NCBI GenBank assembly: GCA_964019055.1
Contig: OZ025207.1
Coordinates: 5,011,501 to 5,075,500, forward strand
Reading direction: 5' to 3'
DNA: 64,000 nucleotides
Source of the DNA: Anthopleura xanthogrammica
Lineage: Eukaryota; Cnidaria; Anthozoa; Actiniaria; Actiniidae
The position numbers and the translations under genes were made by a program. Position 1 is the stretch's first letter, and each line of letters starts with the position of its first letter. This document shows, in pieces, positions 11,171-21,829 of this stretch. The notes under the pieces were generated by a model. It saw nothing but the letters and a program-made list of their open reading frames with translations, made no database searches and had not been told where the DNA came from.

Positions 11171-13074
11171 TTTTAACCCTAATAATGAGGTTTTTTGCTG
11201 ATGGGATGACCTTTTTGCCAAAAACACGACATTATTGCTGATGAAAAAAACGTATTGGCTGAAAACACGACGTTTCGGCTGATAAAATGAAGTTTTTGGT
11301 GAGAAAATGAGATTTTTGGTGAAAAAAGGTGTTTTTGGCTGAACATTTTTTTTTGGCTGAGAATTTTGTTTTGCCGATAACACGACGTTTTCACTGTTAA
11401 AAGCACATTTCGGGCGCGTACAGCACATTTGTGGTGAGAAAAAGAGTGTTTTGCTGAGAAAAAAGCATTTTTGCTGAAAAAAGGTCATTTTAACCCTAAC
11501 AATGAGGTTTTTTGCTGATGGGATGACTTTTTTGCCAAAAACACGACATTATTGCTGATGAAAAAAACGTATTGGCTGAAAACACGACGTTTTGGCTGAT
11601 AAAATGAAGTTTTTGGTGAGAAAATGAGATTTTTGGTAAAAAAAGGTGTTTTTGGCTGAACATTTTTTTTTGTCTGAGAATTTTCTTTTGCCGATAACAC
11701 GACGTTTTCACTGCTAAAAGCACATTTTGGGCGCGAACAGCACATTTGTGGTGAGAAAAAGAGTGTTTTTGCTGAGAAAAAAGCATTTTTGCTGAAAAAA
11801 GGTCATTTTAACCTTAACAATGAGGTTTTTTGCTGATGGGATGACTTTTTTGCCAAAAACACGACATTATTGCTGATGAAAAAAACGTATTGGCTGAAAA
11901 CACGACGTTTTGGCTGATAAAATGAAGTTTTTGGTGAGAAATTGAGATTTTTGGTGAAAAAAGGTGTTTTTGGCTGAACATTTTTTTTTGGCTGAGAATT
12001 TTCTTTTGCCGATAACACGACGTTTTCAATGCTAAAAGCACATTTCGGGCGCGTACAGCACATTTGTGGTGAGAAAAAAAGTGTTTTGCTGAGAAAAAAG
12101 CATTTTTGCTGAAAAAAGGTCATTTTAACCCTAATAATGAGGTTTTTTGCTGATGGGATGACCTTTTTGCCAAAAACACGACATTATTGCTGATGAAAAA
12201 AACGTATTGGCTGAAAACACGACGTTTCGGCTGATAAAATGAAGTTTTTGGTGAGAAAATGAGATTTTTGGTGAAAAAAGGTGTTTTTGGCTGAACATTT
12301 TTTTTTGGCTGAGAATTTTGTTTTGCCGATAACACGACGTTTTCACTGTTAAAAGCACATTTCGGGCGCGTACAGCACATTTGTGGTGAGAAAAAGAGTG
12401 TTTTGCTGAGAAAAAAGCATTTTTGCTGAAAAAAGGTCATTTTAACCCTAACAATGAGGTTTTTTGCTGATGGGATGACTTTTTTGCCAAAAACACGACA
12501 TTATTGCTGATGAAAAAAACGTATTGGCTGAAAACACGACGTTTTGGCTGATAAAATGAAGTTTTTGGTGAGAAAATGAGATTTTTGGTAAAAAAAGGTG
12601 TTTTTGGCTGAACATTTTTTTTTGTCTGAGAATTTTCTTTTGCCGATAACACGACGTTTTCACTGCTAAAAGCACATTTTGGGCGCGAACAGCACATTTG
12701 TGGTGAGAAAAAGAGTGTTTTTGCTGAGAAAAAAGCATTTTTGCTGAAAAAAGGTCATTTTAACCTTAACAATGAGGTTTTTTGCTGATGGGATGACTTT
12801 TTTGCCAAAAACACGACATTATTGCTGATGAAAAAAACGTATTGGCTGAAAACACGACGTTTTGGCTGATAAAATGAAGTTTTTGGTGAGAAATTGAGAT
12901 TTTTGGTGAAAAAAGGTGTTTTTGGCTGAACATTTTTTTTTGGCTGAGAATTTTCTTTTGCCGATAACACGACGTTTTCAATGCTAAAAGCACATTTCGG
13001 GCGCGTACAGCACATTTGTGGTGAGAAAAAGAGTGTTTTGCTGAGAAAAAAGCATTTTTGCTGAAAAAAGGTCA
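11171..13074 (+). repeat. 952-bp trimer HOR, two copies
   Basis: Monomers 11171, 11488, 11806 recur as 12123, 12440, 12758. Shared markers are GATGACCTTTTTGCC and GTTTCGGCTG in the first, TTGTCTGAG with GTGTTTTTGCTG in the second, and TTAACCTTAAC plus TTTTCAATGC in the third. The copies appear almost identical; one difference is GAGAAAAAAAGTG near 12070 against GAGAAAAAGAGTG near 13022. Confidence 0.9.
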
Positions 13075-16000
13075 TTTTAAACCTAACAATGAGGTTTTTT
13101 GCTGATGGGATGACTTTTTTGCCAAAAACACGACATTATTGCTGATGAAAAAAACGTATTGGCTGAAAACACGACGTTTCGGCTGATACAATGAAGTTTT
13201 TGGTGAGAAAATGAGATTTTTGGTGAAAAAAGGTGTTTTTGGCTGAACATTTTTTTTTGGCTGAGAATTTTCTTTTGCCGATAACACGACGTTTTCAATG
13301 CTAAAAGCACATTTTGGGCGCGAACAGCACATTTCTGGTCAGAAAAAGAGTGTTTTGCTGAGAAAAAAGCATTTTTGCTGAAAAAAGGTCATTTTAACCC
13401 TAAGAATGAGGTTTTTTGCTGATAGGATGACTTTTTTGCCAAAAACACGACATTATTGCTGATGAAAAAAACGTATTGGCTGGAAATACGACGTTTTGGC
13501 TGATAAAATGAAGTTTTTGGTGAGAAAATGAGATTTTTGGTGAAAAAAGGTGTTTTTGGCTAAAAAAATTTTTTTGGCTGAGAATTTTCTTTCGCCGATA
13601 ACACGACGTTTTCAGTGCTTAAAGCACATTTTGGGCGCGAACAGCACATTTGTGGTGAGAAGAAGAGTGTTTTTGCTGAGAAAAAAGCATTTTTGCTGAA
13701 AAAAGGTCATTTTAACCCTAACAATGAGGTTTTTTGCTGATGGGATGACTTTTTTGCCGAAAACACGACATTATTGCTGATGAAAAAACGTATTGGCTGA
13801 AAACACGACGTTTTGGCTGATCAAATGAAGTTTTTGGTGAGAAATTGAGATTTTTGGTAAAAAAAGGTGTTTTTTGCTGAAAAAATTTTTTTGGCTGAGA
13901 ATTTTCTTTTGCCGATAACACGACGTTTTCACTGCCAAAAGCTCATTTTGGGTGGGAACAGCACATTTGTGGTGAGAAAAAGAGTGTTTTGCTGAGAAAA
14001 AAGCATTTTTGCTGAAAAAAGGTCATTTTAACCCTAACAATGAGGTTTTTTGCTGATGGGATGACTTTTTTGCCAAAAACACGACATTATTGCTGATGAA
14101 AAAAACGTATTGGCTGAAAACACGACGTTTCGGCTGATAAAATGAAGTTTTTGGTGAGAAAATGAGATTTTTGGTGAAAAAAGGTGTTTTTGGCTGAACA
14201 TTTTTTTTTGGCTGAGAATTTTCTTTTGCCGATAACACGACGTTTTCAATGCTAAAAGCACATTTTGGGCGCGAACAGCACATTTCTGGTCAGAAAAAGA
14301 GTGTTTTGCTGAGAAAAAAGCATTTTTGCTGAAAAAAGGTCATTTTAACCCTAACAATGAGGTTTTTTGCTGATGGGATGACTTTTTTGCCAAAAACACG
14401 ACATTATTGCTGATGAAAAAAACGTATTGGCTGAAAACACGACGTTTTGGCTGATAAAATGAAGTTTTTGGTGAGAAAATGAGATTTTTGGTGAAAAAAG
14501 GTGTTTTTGGCTAAAAAAATTTTTTTGGCTGAGAATTTTCTTTTGCCGATAACACGACGTTTTCAGTGCTTAAAGCACATTTTGGGCGCGAACAGCACAT
14601 TTGTGGTGAGAAAAAGAGTGTTTTTGCTGAGAAAAAAGCATTTTTGCTGAAAAAAGGTCATTTTAACCCTAACAATGAGGTTTTTTGCTGATGGGATGAC
14701 TTTTTTGCCGAAAACACGACATTATTGCTGATGAAAAAACGTATTGGCTGAAAACACGACGTTTTGGCTGATCAAATGAAGTTTTTGGTGAGAAATTGAG
14801 ATTTTTGGTAAAAAAAGGTGTTTTTTGCTGAAAAAATTTTTTTGGCTGAGAATTTTCTTTTGCCGATAACACGACGTTTTCACTGCCAAAAGCTCATTTT
14901 GGGTGGGAACAGCACATTTGTGGTGAGAAAAAGAGTGTTTTGCTGAGAAAAAAGCATTTTTGCTGAAAAAAGGTCATTTTAACCCTAACAATGAGGTTTT
15001 TTGCTGATGGGATGACTTTTTTGCCAAAAACACGACATTATTGCTGATGAAAAAAACGTATTGGCTGAAAACACGACGTTTCGGCTGATAAAATGAAGTT
15101 TTTGGTGAGAAAATGAGATTTTTGGTGAAAAAAGGTGTTTTTGGCTGAACATTTTTTTTTGGCTGAGAATTTTGTTTTGCCGATAACACGACGTTTTCAA
15201 TGCTAAAAGCACATTTTGGGCGCGAACAGCACATTTCTGGTCAGAAAAAGAGTGTTTTGCTGAGAAAAAAGCATTTTTGCTGAAAAAAGGTCATTTTAAC
15301 CCTAACAATGAGGTTTTTTGCTGATGGGATGACTTTTTTGCCAAAAACACGACATTATTGCTGATGAAAAAAACGTATTGGCTGGAAATACGACGTTTTG
15401 GCTGATAAAATGAAGTTTTTGGTGAGAAAATGAGATTTTTGGTGAAAAAAGGTGTTTTTGGCTAAAAAAATTTTTTTGGCTGAGAATTTTCTTTTGCCGA
15501 TAACACGACGTTTTAAGTGCTTAAAGCACATTTTGGGCGCGAACAGCACATTTGTGGTGAGAAAAAGAGTGTTTTTGCTGAGAAAAAAGCATTTTTGCTG
15601 AAAAAAGGTCATTTTAACCCTAAGAATGAGGTTTTTTGCTGATGGGATGACTTTTTTGCCGAAAACACGACATTATTGCTGATGAAAAAACGTATTGGCT
15701 GAAAACACGACGTTTTGGCTGATCAAATGAAGTTTTTGGTGAGAAATTGAGATTTTTGGTAAAAAAAGGTGTTTTTTGCTGAAAAAATTTTTTTGGCTGA
15801 GAATTTTCTTTTGCCGATAACACGACGTTTTCACTGCTAAAAGCTCATTTTGGGTGCGAACAGCACATTTGTGGTGAGAAAAAGAGTGTTTTGCTGAGAA
15901 AAAAGCATTTTTGCTGAAAAAAGGTCATTTTAACCCTAACAATGAGGTTTTTTGCTGATGGGATGACTTTTTTGCCAAAAACACGACATTATTGCTGATG

Positions 16001-16878
16001 AAAAAAACGTATTGGCTGAAAACACGACGTTTCGGCTGATACAATGAAGTTTTTGGTGAGAAAATGAGATTTTTGGTGAAAAAAGGTGTTTTTGGCTGAA
16101 CATTTTTTTTTGGCTGAGAATTTTCTTTTGCCGATAACACGACGTTTTCAATGCTAAAAGCACATTTTGGGCGCGAACAGTACATTTCTGGTCAGAAAAA
16201 GAGTGTTTTGCTGAGAAAAAAGCATTTTTGCTGAAAAAAGGTCATTTTAACCCTAACAATGAGGTTTTTTGCTGATGGGATGACTTTTTTGCCAAAAACA
16301 CGACATTATTGCTGATGAAAAAAACGTATTGGCTGAAAACACGACGTTTTGGCTGATAAAATGAAGTTTTTGGTGAGAAAATGAGATTTTTGGTGAAAAA
16401 AAGGGGTTTTTGGCTGAACATTTTTTTTTGTCTGAGAATTTTCTTTTGCCGATAACACGACGTTTTCACTGCTAGAAGCACATTGTGGGCAAGTACAGCA
16501 CATTTGTGGTCAGAAAAAAAGTGTTTTGCTGAGAAAAAAGCATTTTTGCTGAAAAAAGGTCATTTTAACCCTAACAATGAGGTTTTTTGCTGATGGGATG
16601 ACTTTTTTGCGGAAAACACGACATTATTGCTGATGAAAAAACGTATTGGCTGAAAACACGACGTTTTGGCTGATCAAATGAAGTTTTTGGTGAGAAATTG
16701 AGATTTTTGGTAAAAAAAGGTGTTTTTTGCTGAAAAAATTTTTTTGGCTTAGAATTTTCTTTTGCCGATAACACGACGTTTTCACTGCTAAAAGCACATT
16801 TTGGGTGCGAACAGCACATTTGTGGTGAGAAAAAGAGTGTTTTGCTGAGAAAAAAGCATTTTTGCTGAAAAAAGGTCA
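13075..16878 (+). repeat. 951-bp trimer HOR, four copies
   Basis: Copies begin at 13075, 14026, 14977 and 15928. The first monomer has GTTTCGGCTG and ends with ACATTTCTGGTCAG. The second has the A7T7 core (GGCTAAAAAAATTTTTTTGG). The third has the shorter GATGAAAAAACG, GATCAAATG and TGCTGAAAAAATTTTTTTGG. Copy 4 is mosaic: its second monomer (16245) instead carries AAAAAAAGGGGTTTTTGG and TTGTCTGAG with GGGCAAGTACAGC, so a different monomer type replaced it. Copies 1-3 differ at scattered single sites. Confidence 0.9.
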
Positions 16879-17514
16879 TTTTAACCCTAAGAATGCGGTT
16901 TTTTGCTGATAGGTTGACTTTTTTAACAAAAACACGACATTATTGCTGATGAAAAAAAACGTATTGGCTGAAAATACGACGTTTTGGCTGATAAAATGAA
17001 GTTTTTGGTGAGAAAATGAGATTTTTGGTAAAAAAAGGTGTTTTTGGCTTAACATTTTTTTTTGTCTTAGAATTTTCTTTTGCCGATAACACGACGTTTT
17101 CAGTGCTTAAAGCACATTGTGGGCGCGTACAGCACATTTGTGGTCAGAAAAAAAGTGTTTTGCTGAGAAAAAAGCATTTTTGCTGAAAAAAGGTCATTTT
17201 AACCCTAAGAATGCGGTTTTTTGCTGATAGGTTGACTTTTTTAACAAAAACACGACATTATTGCTGATGAAAAAAAACGTATTGGCTGAAAATACGACGT
17301 TTTGGCTGATAAAATGAAGTTTTTGGTGAGAAAATGAGATTTTTGGTAAAAAAAGGTGTTTTTGGCTAAAAAAATTTTTTTGGCTGAGAATTTTCTTTTG
17401 CCGATAACACGACGTTTTCACTGCTAAAAGCACATTTCGGGCGGGAACAGCACATTTGTGGTCAGAAAAAAAGTGTTTTGCTTAGAAAAAAGCATTTTTG
17501 CTGAAAAAAGGTCA
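16879..17514 (+). repeat. Monomer pair with GAATGCGG start
   Basis: Monomers 16879 and 17197 (318 bp each) both open CCCTAAGAATGCGG and carry GATAGGTTGAC and TTTTTTAACAAAAAC, seen nowhere else in the window. They differ in the core: T9 with TTGTCTTAG in the first, A7T7 in the second. They are a local duplication. Confidence 0.85.
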
Positions 17515-18783
17515 TTTTAACCCTAATAATGAGGTTTTTTGCTGATAGGATGACTTTTTTGCCAAAAACACGACATTATTGCTGATGAAAAAAACGTATT
17601 GGCTGAAAACACGACGTTTTGGCTGATAAAATGAAGTTTTTGGTGAGAAAATGAGATTTTTGGTGAAAAAAGGTGTTTTTGGCTAAAAAAATTTTTTTGG
17701 CTGAGAATTTTGTTTTGCCGATAACACGACGTTTTCACTGCTAAAAGCACATTTCGGGCGGGATCAGCACATTTGTGGTCAGAAAAAAAGTGTTTTGCTT
17801 AGAAAAAAGCATTTTTGCTGAAAAAAGGTCATTTTAACCCTAATAATGAGGTTTTTTGCTGATAGGACGACTTTTTTGCCAAAAACACGACATTATTGCT
17901 GATGAAAAAAACGTATTGGCTGAAAACACGACGTTTTGGCTGATAAAATGAAGTTTTTGGTGAGAAAATGAGATTTTTGGTGAAAAAAGGTGTTTTTTGC
18001 TGAATATTATTTTTCGGCTGAGAATTTTCTTTTGCCGATAACACGACGTTTTCACTGCTAAAAGCACATTTCGGGCGGGAACAGCACATTTGTGGTCAGA
18101 AAAAAAGTGTTTTGCTTAGAAAAAAGCATTTTTGCTGAAAAAAGGTCATTTTAACCCTAATAATGAGGTTTTTTGCTGATAGGATGACTTTTTTGCCAAA
18201 AACACGACATTATTGCTGATGAAAAAAACGTATTGGCTGAAAACACGACGTTTTGGCTGATAAAATGAAGTTTTTGGTGAGAAAATGAGATTTTTGGTGA
18301 AAAAAGGTGTTTTTGGCTAAAAAAAATTTTTTGGCTGAGAATTTTCTTTTGCCGATAACACGACGTTTTCACTGCTAAAAGCACATTTCGGGCGGGATCA
18401 GCACATTTGTGGTCAGAAAAAAAGTGTTTTGCTTAGAAAAAAGCATTTTTGCTGAAAAAAGGTCATTTTAACCCTAATAATGAGGTTTTTTGCTGATAGG
18501 ATGACTTTTTTGCCAAAAACACGACATTATTGCTGATGAAAAAAACGTATTGGCTGAAAACACGACGTTTTGGCTGATAAAATGAAGTTTTTGGTGAGAA
18601 AATGAGATTTTTGGTGAAAAAAGGTGTTTTTTGCTGAATATTATTTTTCGGCTGAGAATTTTCTTTTGCCGATAACACGACGTTTTCACTGCTAAAAGCA
18701 CATTTTGGGCGCGAACAGCACATTTGTGGTGAGAAAAAGAGTGTTTTTGCTGAGAAAAAAGCATTTTTGCTGAAAAAAGGTCA
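17515..18783 (+). repeat. 634/635-bp dimer HOR, two copies
   Basis: Monomers 17515 and 17832 recur as 18149 and 18466. The first of each pair has an A/T-rich core (GGCTAAAAAAATTTTTTTGG, or a one-base shift of it). The second has GCTGAATATTATTTTTCGG. All carry AATAATGAGG and GATAGGA in u1/u2. GGGCGGGAACAGC or GGGCGGGATCAGC ends the monomers until the last one, which reverts to GGGCGCGAACAGC. Confidence 0.9.
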
Positions 18784-18965
18784 TTTTAACCTTAACAATG
18801 AGGTTTTTTGCTGATGGGATGACTTTTTTGCCAAAAAGACGACATTATTGGTGATGAAAAAAACGTATTGGATGAAAATACGACGTTTTGGCTGATCAAA
18901 TGAAGTTTTTGGTGAGAAAATGAGTGTTTTGCTGAGAAAAAAGGAATTTTGCTGAAAAAAGGTCA
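18784..18965 (+). repeat. Shortened 182-bp monomer (u7-u14 fusion)
   Basis: At about 18911-18930 GGTGAGAAAATGAG (u7) runs into TGTTTTGCTGAG (end of u14 and u15), deleting about 135 bp or seven subunits. u7 and u14 share GGTGAGAAAA-GAG, so the junction sits in homology. The rest of the monomer has the TTGGATGAAAATACG and GATCAAATG variants of the 8-19 kb subfamily. Confidence 0.9.
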
Positions 18966-19285
18966 TTTTAACCCTAACAATGAGGTTTTTTGCTGATGGG
19001 ATGACTTTTTTGCCAAAAACACGACATTATTGCTGATGAAAAAAACGTATTGGCTGAAAACACGACGTTTTGGCTGATAAAATGAAGTTTTTGGTGAGAA
19101 AATGAGATTTTTGGTAAAAAAAGGTGTTTTTGGCTGAACATTTTTTTTTGGCTGAGAATTTTCTTTTCTTCCGATAACACGACGTTTTTACTGCTAAAAG
19201 CACATTTTGGGCGCGAACAGCACATTTTTTGGTGAGAAAAAGAGTGTTTTGCTGAGAAAAAAGCATTTTTGCTGAAAATAGGTCA
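18966..19285 (+). repeat. Monomer leading into the 1272-bp HOR
   Basis: A 320-bp monomer. Its second half (TTTTTACTGC, ACATTTTTTGGTGAG, GAAAATAGG) matches the end of the tetramer copies that follow, so homology of the 1272-bp HOR starts inside it. It has a unique TTTTCTTTTCTTCCG near 19160. Confidence 0.85.
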
Positions 19286-21829
19286 TTTTAACCCTAACAA
19301 TGAGGTTTTTTGCTGATGGGATGACTTTTTTGCCAAAAACACGACATTATTGCTGATGAAAAAAACGTATTGGCTGAAAACACGACGTTTTGGCTGATAA
19401 AATGAAGTTTTTGGTGAGAAAATGAGATTTTTGGTGAAAAAAAGGGGTTTTTGGCTGAACATTTTTTTTTGGCTGAGAATTTTCTTTTTCCGATAACACG
19501 ACGTTTTCACTGCTAAAAGCACATTTTGGGCGCGAACAGCACATTTTTTGGTGAGAAAAAGAGTGTTTTGCTGAGAAAAAAGCATTTTTGCTGAAAAAAG
19601 GTCATTTTAACCCTAACAATGAGGTTTTTTGCTGATGGGATGACTTTTTTGCCAAAAACACGACATTATTGCTGATGAAAAAAACGTATTGGCTGAAAAC
19701 ACGACGTTTTGGCTGATAAAATGAAGTTTTTGGTGAGAAAATGAGATTTTTGGTAAAAAAAGGTGTTTTTGGCTGAACATTTTTTTTGGTCTGAGAATTT
19801 TCTTTTGCCGATAACACGACGTTTTCACTGCTAGAAGCACATTTTGGGCGCGTACAGCACATTTGTGGTCAGAAAAAAAGTGTTTTGCTGAGAAAAAAGC
19901 ATTTTAGCTGAAAAAAGGTCATTTTAACCCTAATAATGAGGTTTTTTGCTGATAGGATGACTTTTTTGCCAAAAACACGACATTATTGCTGATGAAAAAA
20001 ACGTATTGGCTGAAAATACGACGTTTTGGCTGATAAAATGAAGTTTTTGGTGAGAAAATGAGATTTTTGCTGAAAAAAGGTGTTTTTGGCAAAAAAAAAT
20101 TTTTTGGCTGAGAATTTTCTTTTGCCGATAACACGACGTTTTCACTGCTAAAAGCACATTTCGGGCGCGAACAGCACATTTGTGGTGAGAAAAAGAGTGT
20201 TTTGCTGAGAAAAAAGCAATTTTGCTGAAAAAAGGTCATTTTAACCCTAACAATGAGGTTTTTTGCTGATGGGATGACTTTTTTTGCCAAAAACACTACA
20301 TTATTGCTGCTGAAAAAAACGTATTGGCTGAAAATACGACGTTTCGGCTGATATAATGAAGTTTTTGGTGAGAAAATGAGATTTTTGGTGAAAAAAGGTG
20401 TTTTTGGCTATAAAAATTTTTTTGGCTGAGAATTTTCTTTTTCCGATAACACGACGTTTTTACTGCTAAAAGCACATTTTGGGCGCGAACAGCACATTTT
20501 TTGGTGAGAAAAAGAGTGTTTTGCTGAGAAAAAAGCATTTTTGCTGAAAATAGGTCATTTTAACCCTAACAATGAGGTTTTTTGCTGATGGGATGACTTT
20601 TTTGCCAAAAACACGACATTATTGCTGATGAAAAAAACGTATTGGCTGAAAACACGACGTTTTGGCTGATAAAATGAAGTTTTTGGTGAGAAAATGAGAT
20701 TTTTGGTGAAAAAAAGGGGTTTTTGGCTGAACATTTTTTTTTGGCTGAGAATTTTCTTTTTCCGATAACACGACGTTTTCACTGCTAAAAGCACATTTTG
20801 GGCGCGAACAGCACATTTTTTGGTGAGAAAAAGAGTGTTTTGCTGAGAAAAAAGCATTTTTGCTGAAAAAAGGTCATTTTAACCCTAACAATGAGGTTTT
20901 TTGCTGATGGGATGACTTTTTTGCCAAAAACACGACATTATTGCTGATGAAAAAAACGTATTGGCTGAAAACACGACGTTTTGGCTGATAAAATGAAGTT
21001 TTTGGTGAGAAAATGAGATTTTTGGTAAAAAAAGGTGTTTTTGGCTGAACATTTTTTTTGGTCTGAGAATTTTCTTTTGCCGATAACACGACGTTTTCAC
21101 TGCTAGAAGCACATTTTGGGCGCGTACAGCACATTTGTGGTCAGAAAAAAAGTGTTTTGCTGAGAAAAAAGCATTTTAGCTGAAAAAAGGTCATTTTAAC
21201 CCTAATAATGAGGTTTTTTGCTGATAGGATGACTTTTTTGCCAAAAACACGACATTATTGCTGATGAAAAAAACGTATTGGCTGAAAATACGACGTTTTG
21301 GCTGATAAAATGAAGTTTTTGGTGAGAAAATGAGATTTTTGCTGAAAAAAGGTGTTTTTGGCAAAAAAAAATTTTTTGGCTGAGAATTTTCTTTTGCCGA
21401 TAACACGACGTTTTCACTGCTAAAAGCACATTTCGGGCGCGAACAGCACATTTGTGGTGAGAAAAAGAGTGTTTTGCTGAGAAAAAAGCAATTTTGCTGA
21501 AAAAAGGTCATTTTAACCCTAACAATGAGGTTTTTTGCTGATGGGATGACTTTTTTTGCCAAAAACACTACATTATTGCTGCTGAAAAAAACGTATTGGC
21601 TGAAAATACGACGTTTCGGCTGATATAATGAAGTTTTTGGTGAGAAAATGAGATTTTTGGTGAAAAAAGGTGTTTTTGGCTATAAAAATTTTTTTGGCTG
21701 AGAATTTTCTTTTTCCGATAACACGACGTTTTTACTGCTAAAAGCACATTTTGGGCGCGAACAGCACATTTTTTGGTGAGAAAAAGAGTGTTTTGCTGAG
21801 AAAAAAGCATTTTTGCTGAAAATAGGTCA
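19286..21829 (+). repeat. 1272-bp tetramer HOR, two apparently identical copies
   Basis: Monomers 19286, 19605, 19922, 20239 (319, 317, 317, 319 bp) recur as 20558, 20877, 21194, 21511. By reading, the copies match at every marker checked: AAAAAAAGGGGT with CTTTTTCCG in the first; TTTTTTTGGTCTGAG, GCTAGAAGC and GCGTACAGC in the second; GGCAAAAAAAAATTTTTTGG in the third; CACTACATTATTGCTGCTG, GATATAATG and GGCTATAAAAATT in the fourth. Such identity implies a very recent duplication, or possibly an assembly artefact. Confidence 0.9.
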
